Part shown: positions 40,245-48,531 of the stretch, piece after piece
Numbering within the stretch: the first letter of the stretch is position 1
Layout: the number at the start of each line of letters is the position of its first letter
DNA from: SIG454 sp045646365
GTDB taxonomy: Bacteria > Bacillota > Clostridia > Monoglobales > Monoglobaceae
DNA: 64,000 nucleotides
Reading direction: 5' to 3'
Assembly: GCA_045646365.1 (NCBI GenBank)
Contig: JAZRKP010000075.1
Location: 124,001 to 188,000, forward strand
The notes under the pieces: generated by a model
Seen by the model: the letters and a program-made list of their open reading frames with translations, nothing else
What the model was told of the DNA's origin: nothing
Database searches by the model: none
Made by a program: the position numbers and the translations under genes

Positions 40245-41327
40245 ATGAAAGAAAAGGTTGTCATAGGAATGTCGGGAGGAGTGGATAGCAGTGTTGCGGC
40301 AGCACTTCTTTTGGAACAGGGCTATGATGTTATCGGGGTAACAATGCGTCTTTGGGACGGTGAAACCATAGGCGGAGAGCTTATGGAGGGGACTTGTTGT
40401 TCATATTCGGCGGCGGAGGATGCAAAATATGTTGCCAATAAGCTAGGGATAGAGCATTTTGTTCTGGATTTCCGAGCTGAATTTGAAGAAAATGTGATTG
40501 ATTATTTCGTTGATGAATATGAAAAGGGCAGAACGCCAAACCCCTGTATTGCCTGCAATAAGTATCTTAAGTTTGATGCTCTGTGGGAGAAAGCGAAGAT
40601 GCTTGGGGCAAGCTATATTGCAACGGGTCACTATGCGAAAGTTCTCTTTAATGATGAAACGAGCAGATACGAACTTAAAAGAGCAGAAAGCGTTGCAAAG
40701 GACCAGACCTATGCCCTTTATAATCTGACTCAGGAGCAACTTGCACATATCCTTATGCCTTTGGGTGAGCTTGAGGATAAGGCGAAAACCCGTGAGATAG
40801 CGGAAAAATATGGTCTTATAACTGCGAAGAAACCCGATAGTCAGGAAATCTGCTTTGTTCCCGATAAGGACTATGCAGGGTTTATAAAAAGGCGAACAGG
40901 AAAGGATTATCCAACGGGCAAGTTTGTTGATTTAAACGGCAATGTATTAGGTGAACATAAAGGGATAATTCACTATACCGTCGGACAGAGGAAAGGTCTT
41001 GGGATAGCCTTTGGGAAGCCAATGTTTGTACTAAAAGTTGACAGCGAGACGGGAAATGTTGTTCTTGGTGAAAAAGGAACGGAGTTTTCCGCTAATCTTA
41101 TTGCGGAGAAGTTGAATTTTATTTCTGTTCCAAAAGGCGAGGACGGAATGCGAGTTCTGGCGAAAGTGCGATATAGTGCAATGCCTGCGGAAGCAGAGCT
41201 TTATATGGTTAACGAAAACACCGCTGAAGTGGTTTTTGATACACCTCAAAGAGCGGTGACACCCGGTCAGGCAGTTGTGTTTTATGAAGAGGACGGCACT
41301 GTTATAGGTGGCGGAATAATCAGATGA
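40245..41327 (+). CDS. mnmA: tRNA-specific 2-thiouridylase MnmA
   Basis: This 360-residue enzyme thiolates U34 of Glu, Gln and Lys tRNAs. It has the PP-loop GMSGGVDSSVAAALL, the first catalytic cysteine in NPCIACNKYLKFDAL and the second in DSQEICFVPD. ATG 40245 follows GAGGAAT. NifS just upstream is the likely sulfur donor, since no TusA-like relay is seen here. Confidence 0.95.
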   Translation: MKEKVVIGMSGGVDSSVAAALLLEQGYDVIGVTMRLWDGETIGGELMEGTCCSYSAAEDAKYVANKLGIEHFVLDFRAEFEENVIDYFVDEYEKGRTPNPCIACNKYLKFDALWEKAKMLGASYIATGHYAKVLFNDETSRYELKRAESVAKDQTYALYNLTQEQLAHILMPLGELEDKAKTREIAEKYGLITAKKPDSQEICFVPDKDYAGFIKRRTGKDYPTGKFVDLNGNVLGEHKGIIHYTVGQRKGLGIAFGKPMFVLKVDSETGNVVLGEKGTEFSANLIAEKLNFISVPKGEDGMRVLAKVRYSAMPAEAELYMVNENTAEVVFDTPQRAVTPGQAVVFYEEDGTVIGGGIIR

Positions 41328-41340
41328 GAGGGAGCCTTAA

Positions 41341-43713
41341 ATGGATTTTATAAAAATCAGGCAAAAAATAATTGAAAACAGATATAAAGGTCTTAACTCA
41401 AAACAAAAGGAAGCGGTCTTTACGACAGAAGGACCGCTCCTTGTTTTAGCTGGGGCAGGAAGCGGAAAAACCACGGTTATAATTAACCGTATTGCAAACC
41501 TTATCGAGTATGGTAATGCGTATTTTGACAGAGAAATTCCTGATATTTCCGAGGAGGAACTTGAGGTTCTTTCCTGGTATGCAGACGGAGAGGTAGATGA
41601 AATTCCTGAGAGTATGGAGGAACTTTTAAAGGTTCGTCCTGTTTCGCCGTATAATATCCTTGCAATAACTTTTACCAATAAAGCGGCGGCGGAACTTAAA
41701 GCAAGACTCTCTGCCCGTCTTGGGGATATGGGTAACGATATAATGGCAAGCACATTCCACTCTGCCTGTGTTAAGATTCTGCGCAGAGATGCGGATAAAA
41801 TCGGATACGACAGAAGCTTTAATATATTTGATACATCGGATATTCAAACGGTTATCAAGGAATGTATGAAAGAGCTTAATATAGACAGTAAGAACTTTTC
41901 GCCAAAGGTGTTTGCTGCAACTATAAGCCGTGCAAAGGACAGACTCTTGTCACCTGAAGATTTTATGAAAGAAGTGGGGAAAGACTTTTTCGGCGAGATT
42001 GCGGGGAAGGTTTACGGACTTTATCAGAATAAACTGAAAAGCTATAATGCCTTTGACTTTGATGACTTAATTGGTTGCACAGTACGGCTTTTCGAGGAGA
42101 ATCCTGAAATTTTAGGGTATTATCAGAACCGATTTAAATACATACTGGTGGATGAGTATCAGGACACAAACCATGCCCAGTACAGACTTATAAGCCTTCT
42201 TGCAGAGAAACACAAAAATCTTTGCGTTGTTGGTGATGATGACCAGAGTATTTATAAGTTCAGGGGAGCGGATATAAGTAATATTTTAGGCTTTGAGAAT
42301 GAGTTTGCCAATGCGAAAATCATAAAGCTTGAAGAGAATTACCGTTCGACAGGAACTGTTTTGTCTGCGGCGAACGAGGTTATTAAGAATAACAAAGGCA
42401 GACGCGGAAAAGAGCTTTGGACAAGAAATGAAAGCGGAGATAAAATTATAGTTTATAAAGCTGATGATGAGCGTGGCGAAGCCAGGTTTATAACCGATAA
42501 AATAAATCAGCTTACGGATGACGGAATAAGCTTTAACGATACGGTTATTCTCTATCGTATGAATGCTCAGTCCCGAGTTATAGAAGATGCACTGTTGCAT
42601 AGTGCTATTCCATACAGGGTTTTAGGCGGACTCCGATTTTATGACCGTAAGGAAATCAAGGATTTGACAAGCTATTTAAGGCTTGTTCAGAATTTTGGCG
42701 ACAATGTTGCGCTTAAGCGTATTATAAATGAGCCGAAAAGGGGAATTGGTGATACGACTATAGAAAAGATTGAAAATCTCGCTCAATCTGAGGGAAAGAG
42801 TATGTATGAAATCTGTCAGAGAGTTTCAGATTATGAGGATTTATCTAAGGCGAAAACTAAGATTTTCGGCTTTACGGAAATTATCGAAAACCTGAGAAAA
42901 ACTCTTGAAAGCGAGAATAATCTTGAAAAGTTTGTCAGCGAAGTTATTGCCCGAAGCGGACTTATCAGTGCTCTTGAACTTGAAAAGTCTGTTGAAAACC
43001 AGACGAGGATTGAAAATATCAAGGAATTTATGTCAATGGTTGTTGATGCGGTTAAAAATAACCCTGAAACAACTCTTGAAACCTTGCTTGAAGATATTTC
43101 ACTTGTTGCAGATATTGATAACTACGATGAGTCTGCAGAAACAGTTACTCTTATGACACTTCATAGTGCAAAAGGACTGGAGTTCCCGAATGTATTCCTT
43201 GTTGGAATGGAAGAGGGGATTTTCCCGGGAATGCGCTCAATGGAGTCTGAAGAGGAGCTTGAGGAAGAGCGTCGTCTTTGCTATGTTGGTATAACAAGAG
43301 CGAAAAAGAGATTGTTTATAACAAACGCTAAATGCAGAACAATGTTTGGCTCAACAAGATATGAAACGGAATCCCGTTTTGTTGAAGAAATACCTGCTGA
43401 ACTTGTGGAAAGACAATTCCCCAAGAGAGCGAAATCTGCATCGTTTGGCTTTGATATTACGGGAACAACAGGCAGACCGACATTTGATAAAGCAAGTGTG
43501 TCTTTGGGTAAAACTCAGGAGAAACCAAAGAATGTCAGTGTTGCTTCATATAGCGACGGAGACAGGGTTGTGCATACGGCGTTTGGAAATGGTGTTATTA
43601 AAAGTGCAAAACCTATGGGTGCTGATTTGTTCCTTGTAATTGAGTTTGAGGGTGTTGGAGAAAAGAAACTTCTCGCTTCTTATACGGGCGATAAGCTTAA
43701 GAAAATCGACTAA
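41341..43713 (+). CDS. pcrA: ATP-dependent DNA helicase PcrA/UvrD
   Basis: This 790-residue superfamily 1A helicase has Walker A LAGAGSGKTTVI, motif II ILVDEYQDTNHAQYRL, GDDDQSIYKFRGAD, the long 2B domain, and motif VI VGITRAKKRLFI. Its N-terminal 1A domain contains an acidic insert (about residues 60-100, DREIPDISEEELEVLSWYADGEVDEIPESMEELLKV), which is seen in clostridial PcrA. A PcrA C-terminal domain ends with YTGDKLKKID. It unwinds DNA in repair and removes RecA. Confidence 0.95.
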   Translation: MDFIKIRQKIIENRYKGLNSKQKEAVFTTEGPLLVLAGAGSGKTTVIINRIANLIEYGNAYFDREIPDISEEELEVLSWYADGEVDEIPESMEELLKVRPVSPYNILAITFTNKAAAELKARLSARLGDMGNDIMASTFHSACVKILRRDADKIGYDRSFNIFDTSDIQTVIKECMKELNIDSKNFSPKVFAATISRAKDRLLSPEDFMKEVGKDFFGEIAGKVYGLYQNKLKSYNAFDFDDLIGCTVRLFEENPEILGYYQNRFKYILVDEYQDTNHAQYRLISLLAEKHKNLCVVGDDDQSIYKFRGADISNILGFENEFANAKIIKLEENYRSTGTVLSAANEVIKNNKGRRGKELWTRNESGDKIIVYKADDERGEARFITDKINQLTDDGISFNDTVILYRMNAQSRVIEDALLHSAIPYRVLGGLRFYDRKEIKDLTSYLRLVQNFGDNVALKRIINEPKRGIGDTTIEKIENLAQSEGKSMYEICQRVSDYEDLSKAKTKIFGFTEIIENLRKTLESENNLEKFVSEVIARSGLISALELEKSVENQTRIENIKEFMSMVVDAVKNNPETTLETLLEDISLVADIDNYDESAETVTLMTLHSAKGLEFPNVFLVGMEEGIFPGMRSMESEEELEEERRLCYVGITRAKKRLFITNAKCRTMFGSTRYETESRFVEEIPAELVERQFPKRAKSASFGFDITGTTGRPTFDKASVSLGKTQEKPKNVSVASYSDGDRVVHTAFGNGVIKSAKPMGADLFLVIEFEGVGEKKLLASYTGDKLKKID

Positions 43714-43729
43714 AAGGCAGGAGATTGCT

Positions 43730-44464
43730 ATGTACGGAGATTTTGCCGTTCTTTATGAGAAGCTTCAGGATATTAACTATGAAGCTTATGCAGATTATAT
43801 TGAAGAAATATTCAAAAAAGAAAATATAAAACCTGAACTTGTTCTTGATCTTGCTTGCGGAACGGGTACTTTAACGGCTATAATGGCGAAACGAGGCTAT
43901 GATATGATTGGCATAGATATGTCCTTTGAGATGCTTGATATTGCCCGTGACAAAATGTATGAGGATAATCTTGATATATTGTATCTTAATCAGGATATGA
44001 CTGAGTTTGAACTTTACGGCACGGTTGATGCTATAATATGCAGTCTTGACGGAGTGAATTATCTGACAGAAGACGGCGACTTGCTTAAAATGCTGAAGCT
44101 TGTAAAAAACTATCTCAATCCTGGCGGAATTATGATTTTTGATATAAATTCTGAGTATAAGTTAAGCACGGTTCTTGGGAATAATACTTTTGTCACAGAA
44201 GAAAAAGATATTTTCTATGTGTGGCAGAATGAGTATGATGAAAAGTCGAAAATATGTTATTTTAATCTGGATTTCTTCGAGAAAAACGGAAATACTTATA
44301 AAAGATATACGGAAGAACAGGCTGAAAGAGCGTATAGCGAAGCGGAAATCAGATGTTGTGCAGAGAGTGCAGGTCTTGATGTCTGTGGATTTTTCGGTGA
44401 GTTTGGATTTGAAAGTCCGACAGAAAAAACTGAAAGATGTTTCGTTGTTTTAAAAAATAATTAA
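43730..44464 (+). CDS. SAM-dependent class I methyltransferase
   Basis: This 244-residue protein has motif I LDLACGTGTLTAIMAKRGYDMIGIDMS and post-I LYLNQDMTEFEL. The N-terminus MYGDFAVLYEKLQD is typical of a widespread Firmicutes family of uncharacterised methyltransferases (YqeM-like). The substrate is unknown. ATG 43730 follows AGGCAGGAG; the longer frame overlaps pcrA and has no site. Confidence 0.85.
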   Translation: MYGDFAVLYEKLQDINYEAYADYIEEIFKKENIKPELVLDLACGTGTLTAIMAKRGYDMIGIDMSFEMLDIARDKMYEDNLDILYLNQDMTEFELYGTVDAIICSLDGVNYLTEDGDLLKMLKLVKNYLNPGGIMIFDINSEYKLSTVLGNNTFVTEEKDIFYVWQNEYDEKSKICYFNLDFFEKNGNTYKRYTEEQAERAYSEAEIRCCAESAGLDVCGFFGEFGFESPTEKTERCFVVLKNN

Positions 44465-44478
44465 AGGGATGATTTAAG

Positions 44479-45249
44479 GTGGAAAACCGTCGTAAACCCG
44501 TGGGGTTCTTTGATTCAGGTGTTGGTGGAATAAGTGTTTTGCGTGAAGCGGTTAAACTTATGCCTAATGAAAATTTCATATATTTCGGGGATTCGTTAAA
44601 TGCACCGTACGGAACAAAACCTGTTAAGGATGTGCAGGATTTATCAATCGCTAATGCGGAAATGCTGATAGAAAAAGGTGTTAAAGCCATAGTGATAGCC
44701 TGTAACACAGCAACATCTGTTGCGGCGGATATTTTAAGACTTAAGTATCCCGACATTCCCGTGGTTGGTGTTGAGCCTGCACTAAAACCTGCCCTGTTGT
44801 TTAAGGAAAATTCAAAGGTTTTGGTTATGGCAACAGAGGTAACCCTGAGAGAGAAGAAGTTTAAAGCCCTCCTTGATAAATATGCTCATTTGGGAGAAGT
44901 TTTTCTCTTGCCCTGTCCCGGACTTATGGAATGGGTTGAAAAAGGTGTCTTAGAGGGCGAGGAAGTTGAGAAGTTTCTTGAAGAGTTGCTTGGTCCGTAT
45001 GTAGGTGTGGTTGATTCGGTGGTGCTTGGTTGTACTCATTATCCGTTTTTGGCTGAAAGTATTAAAAAAATTATTGGTGAAAATGTTACTGTGTTTGACG
45101 GTGGAAAAGGCACGGCAAAAGAACTTTTGCGTCAGCTTAAAGAACGGAATATGGAAAATTCAGACGGTGAAAAAGGCTTGGTTGAGTTTCTGAACAGTAA
45201 AAATTCCGAGACGGAAAGAGAACTTTCTGAAAAGCTTTTTTATATTTAA
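44479..45249 (+). CDS. murI: Glutamate racemase
   Basis: This 256-residue enzyme makes D-glutamate for peptidoglycan. The two catalytic cysteines are in VIACNTATSVAAD and LGCTHYPFLAESI. FFDSGVGGISVLREA carries the active-site Asp. The start is GTG 44479, with AAGGGATG upstream. Its stop is followed at once by the promoter of the cold-shock gene. Confidence 0.95.
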   Translation: MENRRKPVGFFDSGVGGISVLREAVKLMPNENFIYFGDSLNAPYGTKPVKDVQDLSIANAEMLIEKGVKAIVIACNTATSVAADILRLKYPDIPVVGVEPALKPALLFKENSKVLVMATEVTLREKKFKALLDKYAHLGEVFLLPCPGLMEWVEKGVLEGEEVEKFLEELLGPYVGVVDSVVLGCTHYPFLAESIKKIIGENVTVFDGGKGTAKELLRQLKERNMENSDGEKGLVEFLNSKNSETERELSEKLFYI

Positions 45250-45254
45250 AACAG

Positions 45255-45283
45255 TTGACACAAGGGTTTTTGTGTGATATACT
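45255..45283 (+). promoter_or_regulatory. Sigma-A promoter of the cold-shock gene
   Basis: TTGACA at 45255-45260, 17-bp spacer, TATACT at 45278-45283. It gives an 80-base leader. Confidence 0.85.
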
Positions 45284-45300
45284 GTTATTTGTCGCATAAA

Positions 45301-45349
45301 CGGCATTGCTCCGCAGAATGTTTTACTAATTTATTATGCCGGGCGGAGC
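45301..45349 (+). promoter_or_regulatory. Cold-shock mRNA leader with two mutually exclusive helices
   Basis: CGGCAT (45301-45306) is complementary to ATGCCG (45336-45341), and GCTCCGC (45308-45314) to GCGGAGC (45343-45349). The arms interleave, so the helices either compete or form a pseudoknot. This sits just before the csp ribosome site, the place where cold-shock mRNAs of other bacteria carry temperature-dependent structures. Confidence 0.65.
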
Positions 45350-45368
45350 GGCGGAATGGAGATTTTAT

Positions 45369-45569
45369 ATGCAAAACGGTAAGGTTAAATGGTTCAATGC
45401 TGAAAAGGGTTTCGGTTTTATTGAAACGGCAGAAGGAACAGATGTTTTTGTTCATTTTTCAGCAATAGCTATGGATGGCTACAAGACATTAGAAGAAGGC
45501 GCAGAAGTTGAATTTGAGGTTGTCGAAGGTGCTAAGGGTCCGCAGGCTGCAAATGTTAAGCGTGTGTAA
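45369..45569 (+). CDS. Cold-shock protein (CspA family)
   Basis: This 66-residue OB-fold RNA chaperone has RNP1 KGFGFIE and RNP2 VFVHFSAI. The start NGKVKWFNAEKGFGF and the end KGPQAANVKRV are standard. ATG 45369 has GGAG 7 bases upstream; the in-frame ATG at 45336 lies within the leader structure and is less likely. A structured leader suggests post-transcriptional control. Confidence 0.95.
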   Translation: MQNGKVKWFNAEKGFGFIETAEGTDVFVHFSAIAMDGYKTLEEGAEVEFEVVEGAKGPQAANVKRV

Positions 45570-45603
45570 GATTTTTTGATATACGATAAACAAAATGTGA
45601 CTT

Positions 45604-45640
45604 GAGCCGGCTCGACAAGTGCGAGTCGGCTTCTTTCTTT
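45604..45640 (+). terminator. Terminator after the cold-shock gene
   Basis: AGCCGGCTCG (45605-45614) pairs with CGAGTCGGCT (45622-45631) through one G-T pair; TCTTTCTTTTT follows. Confidence 0.85.
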
Positions 45641-45647
45641 TTATCTT

Positions 45648-45683
45648 ATAGGAAATTACTACTATTATGTTGTAATTTCCTAT
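45648..45683. promoter_or_regulatory. Perfect 12-bp inverted repeat upstream of hslO
   Basis: ATAGGAAATTAC (45648-45659) and its exact complement (45672-45683) flank a 12-base spacer. No T-run follows, so an operator or leader element for hslO is more likely than a terminator. A G/C-rich repeat (CCCC...GGGG) follows at about 45706-45729. Confidence 0.5.
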
Positions 45684-45781
45684 ATTACACAAAAGTGCAC
45701 CTTAATCCCCCAAGATTGGGGCAGGGGGTTGAAGTGTTTTTTTATATACTTTTAAATTTGCATAAGAAAGGATTTGATATT

Positions 45782-46663
45782 ATGGATAAATTGACAAAAG
45801 CTGTGACAAAAGATGGATTTATGAGAATATATTTTGCAAATTGCCGTGAAACGGTAGAAACTGCGAGAAAGTACCACGGACTTTCCCCCCTTGCTTCTGC
45901 GGCGTTGGGAAGAACCCTTGTTTCAGGGCATCTTCTGGGTGCAATGCTGAAAAACGAAGAGGCGACCGTAACTGTTCAGGTTAAGGGCGGCGGTCCTGCG
46001 GGAATAATCCTGGTTGTTGGAGATGCGAAAGGCGGCGTTAAGGGATATATTGAAAATCCTGTGGTAGATTTACCTCTTAACAGAGTGGGTAAGCTGGATG
46101 TTGGTGCTGCTGTGGGCGTAAATGGCTTTTTGAGCGTGATTCGCGACCTTAAAATGAAAGAACCTTATATCGGTCAGGTTCCGCTTCAAACAGGCGAAAT
46201 CGGGGACGATATGGCGTTTTATTTTGCTCAGTCAGAGCAGGTGCCAAGCGTTGTCGGACTTGGCGTTTTGGTAGATAAGGATATAAGTATTGCTCAGGCG
46301 GGCGGATTTATCGTTCAGGTTATGCCGGATTGCGATGAATTAAGCTTAAAACGGCTCGAGAAATCTCTTGAAAATGTAAAGAGTGTGACAGATATGCTTT
46401 CTGTAGGGAAAAGCAACGAAGAGCTTATTTTTGAGATTATGAAGGAGTTTGAAGTTGATATTCTTGAAGAAACTGAAATCGGCTATGTGTGCGATTGCAG
46501 TAAGGAAAGAATGGAGAGAGCAATTATAAGTCTGGGAAAGGAAGAAATTCAGAATATCATTGATGAACAGGGCGAAGCGGAGATAACTTGTCAGTTCTGT
46601 GACAGGAAATATGTGTTTGATAAAACGACTCTTGAAGAATTTAAAAATAAATCAAAAAAGTGA
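45782..46663 (+). CDS. hslO: Redox-regulated chaperone Hsp33
   Basis: This 293-residue holdase is activated by oxidation and heat. The zinc switch is in the C-terminus: YVCDCSKERMERAIISLG followed by ITCQFCDRKYVFD, i.e. CxC and CxxC. ATG 45782 gives the usual MDKLTKAVTKDGFMRIYFANC N-terminus, with AAAGGAT upstream. An oxidative-stress chaperone suits an anaerobe that meets air. Confidence 0.95.
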   Translation: MDKLTKAVTKDGFMRIYFANCRETVETARKYHGLSPLASAALGRTLVSGHLLGAMLKNEEATVTVQVKGGGPAGIILVVGDAKGGVKGYIENPVVDLPLNRVGKLDVGAAVGVNGFLSVIRDLKMKEPYIGQVPLQTGEIGDDMAFYFAQSEQVPSVVGLGVLVDKDISIAQAGGFIVQVMPDCDELSLKRLEKSLENVKSVTDMLSVGKSNEELIFEIMKEFEVDILEETEIGYVCDCSKERMERAIISLGKEEIQNIIDEQGEAEITCQFCDRKYVFDKTTLEEFKNKSKK

Positions 46664-46744
46664 GAATTAAAGAGGAAAAGTTAGAAAATAAAAGATACTA
46701 TATAGATAAATTGATGTAATTCAAGATAATCGGGTTTAATCCTC

Positions 46745-46773
46745 TTGACTTTTAGTGTTAAAGCGAGTATAAT
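46745..46773 (+). promoter_or_regulatory. Sigma-A promoter of the tRNA cluster
   Basis: TTGACT at 46745-46750, 17-bp spacer, TATAAT at 46768-46773, about 46 bases before tRNA-Val. The gap 46664-46744 shows no gene. Confidence 0.85.
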
Positions 46774-46819
46774 AGTTTTTGTTGTCGCGGGTGATACTAA
46801 AGACAACGAGGATTTATGT

Positions 46820-46895
46820 GGGCGCATAGCTCAGCTGGGAGAGCATCTGCCTTACAAGCAGAGGGTCATAGGTTCGAGCCCTATTGTGCCCACCA
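46820..46895 (+). tRNA. tRNA-Val (anticodon TAC)
   Basis: Seven-base-pair acceptor GGGCGCA/TGTGCCC, D-arm GCTCAGCTGGGAGAGC, anticodon loop CTTACAA and T-loop TTCGAGC are seen. CCA is encoded at 46893-46895. Confidence 0.95.
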
Positions 46896-46900
46896 CATGC

Positions 46901-46977
46901 GGTCCGGTAGTTCAGTTGGTTAGAATGCCAGCCTGTCACGCTGGAGGTCGTGGGTCCGAGCCCCATCCGGATCGCCA
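46901..46977 (+). tRNA. tRNA-Asp (anticodon GTC), with C at position 55
   Basis: Acceptor GGTCCGG/CCGGATC, discriminator G, CCA encoded. The anticodon stem CCAGC/GCTGG surrounds CTGTCAC. The T-arm GTGGG/CCCAT has loop TCCGAGC: the base after T54 is C where almost all tRNAs have T (pseudouridine 55). All other positions look normal. Confidence 0.93.
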
Positions 46978-47011
46978 ACTTATTTTATTCTTCATGGTGA
47001 GGCTTAAATTT

Positions 47012-47087
<76 letters not shown>

Positions 47088-47096
47088 TTTTTATAT

Positions 47097-47171
47097 GCGG
47101 GAGTGGCTCAGTGGTAGAGCGTCACCTTGCCAAGGTGAACGTCGCGAGTTCGAATCTCGTCTTCCGCTCCA
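47097..47171 (+). tRNA. tRNA-Gly (anticodon GCC)
   Basis: Acceptor GCGGGAG/CTTCCGC, discriminator T, CCA encoded. The anticodon loop is TTGCCAA and the T-loop TTCGAAT. Confidence 0.95.
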
Positions 47172-47209
47172 ATGACAAAAGACGCTCAGGCGTCTTTTGT
47201 CATAAATTT
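47172..47209 (+). terminator. Terminator after tRNA-Gly
   Basis: Perfect 14-bp stem (47172-47185 with 47190-47203) around TCAG, followed by AAATTTT. It separates the first four tRNAs from tRNA-Cys. Confidence 0.85.
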
Positions 47210-47234
47210 TCAAATTTAACATATAATATAGTAT

Positions 47235-47309
47235 GGCGCCATAGCCAAGTGGTAAGGCAGAGCTCTGCAAAAGCTTTATTCCCCAGTTCAAATCTGGGTG
47301 GCGCCTCCA
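47235..47309 (+). tRNA. tRNA-Cys (anticodon GCA)
   Basis: Acceptor GGCGCCA/TGGCGCC, discriminator T (in place of the usual U73, as expected for Cys), CCA encoded. The anticodon loop is CTGCAAA and the T-loop TTCAAAT. It is the last chromosomal gene before the AT-rich integrated element. Confidence 0.94.
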
Positions 47310-47311
47310 AA

Positions 47312-47361
47312 AGAGACAAACGCATTTTATAACATAGTTATAATGATGTTTGTCTCTTCTT
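47312..47361 (+). terminator. Terminator after tRNA-Cys
   Basis: AGAGACAAAC (47312-47321) pairs with GTTTGTCTCT (47348-47357), with an inner TATAAC/GTTATA helix; TTCTTT follows. The proposed left end of the integrated element lies at its edge. Confidence 0.8.
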
Positions 47362-47555
47362 TATATGCAAATTTTATAGCAATTTTAATCAAGAATATAC
47401 AGAATTAACAAGTAGAATTGAAATCCAGCGAGGAAATAAGATATTTATAATATCATAATAGTAATGTTTTAAAATTTAATACTATAAATATGAGCATATT
47501 TTGAGTTAATCAAGATGTGCTTTTTATATTTTTAAATTATAAGGAGGAAGTTAAA

Positions 47556-47897
47556 ATGATGAAATTGAATTTATACCAATCAAGATTATTTGGCAGAATT
47601 TGCTACGGGTTTGGAAGAAATCAAGAAGGATATGTTTACATTAAAGAAGATGAAGCTAATGTTGTTAGAATGATTTATAAAATGGCTATTGAAGGTCATA
47701 GCTTACAAAATATTCAAGAAGAACTTTTTAAGCGTGGAATTAAATCTCCGTCAGGAAAAGAGAAGTGGACAAGAGATGTAATTGATAAGACTATAAACAA
47801 TGCAAAGTATATAACATACATTATTCCGGCTATGGACTATTTTGTGGCAGCAGAAGAAAAAACCGCGCGATGCAGATATGATAGAAGTTTAGTGTAG
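47556..47897 (+). CDS. Stand-alone recombinase-domain protein
   Basis: This 113-residue protein matches only the middle Recombinase domain of large serine recombinases (YGFGRNQEGYVYIKEDEANVVRMIYKMAIEGHSLQNIQEELFKRGIKSPSGKEKWTRDVIDKTINNAKYI). It has no catalytic resolvase domain. Similar short proteins accompany serine recombinases on clostridial integrative elements and may help recombination. It could also be a fragment of a broken recombinase, but AAGGAGG sits before its ATG (47556), which argues for an active gene. Confidence 0.7.
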   Translation: MMKLNLYQSRLFGRICYGFGRNQEGYVYIKEDEANVVRMIYKMAIEGHSLQNIQEELFKRGIKSPSGKEKWTRDVIDKTINNAKYITYIIPAMDYFVAAEEKTARCRYDRSLV

Positions 47898-47955
47898 TAG
47901 ATTTATGTTGATTTGTTGTATAATCCTATTTATCAAAATGAAAGGAGATTTGTAT

Positions 47956-48531
47956 ATGAACAAATCAGCAATTCAAAATCAGCTTCGATATATTATTGCC
48001 AGAGAGCAGTATATGAAGCCACTATTAGAAAATGAAATTATAACAGAGGAGGTGTATAACGAAGTATTAGAAAATCTGTATAATGACTTTGAAGTATGGA
48101 AATGTAACAGAATTCAAAATCTCAGTCCTGAATTCAGAAAGAGGAAAAGGGAAACAAAGATTGTTTTAGCAAACCAAAATCCAGGATATATTTCTTTAAC
48201 AGAATTGGCAAGAAACAAGTCAAAAAAATCAACCGGATATATCATTCAACTATGGTTACGAGAAAAGAATACGATTGATTTTCTAACATTATGGGAGAAT
48301 AAGAATAATGATAAGTTTCTTGCTGTTTCTTTTAAATTAAATTCTTTAACCCCGAAAGTCTGGATAAAGGAAACAAATGCTATTGGTATTGTATCAAGGC
48401 AAGGTAAAAATGGCGGAACATATGCACATAAGGAAATAGCCTTTCATTTTATGTGTTGGGTATCTGCGGAGATGATGCTAAATGTTATAGAGAAATACTT
48501 GGAGGTAATGAATAATGAGAAAGATAATTGA
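47956..48531 (+). CDS. SHOCT-like/KilA-N fusion protein
   Basis: This 191-residue protein combines two modules. The N-terminal part (MNKSAIQNQLRYIIAREQYMKPLLENEIITEEVYNEVLENLY) resembles the SHOCT-like domain found beside serine recombinases. The C-terminal part (from about 75) is a KilA-N DNA-binding domain (GYISLTELARNK, STGYIIQLWLREKNTIDFLTLWE, WIKETNAIGIVSRQGKNGGTYAHKEIAFHFMCWVSAEM). KilA-N is typical of phage and large-virus regulators. ATG 47956 follows AAAGGAG. It overlaps the recombinase start by 17 bases, so it may act as recombination directionality factor or regulator (inference). Confidence 0.75.
   Translation: MNKSAIQNQLRYIIAREQYMKPLLENEIITEEVYNEVLENLYNDFEVWKCNRIQNLSPEFRKRKRETKIVLANQNPGYISLTELARNKSKKSTGYIIQLWLREKNTIDFLTLWENKNNDKFLAVSFKLNSLTPKVWIKETNAIGIVSRQGKNGGTYAHKEIAFHFMCWVSAEMMLNVIEKYLEVMNNEKDN

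Noticed and set aside
47556..47897. Pseudogene of a large serine recombinase
   Set aside because: Possible, but the gene has its own strong ribosome site, a clean end and the size of known stand-alone recombinase-domain proteins, so I kept it as a gene.
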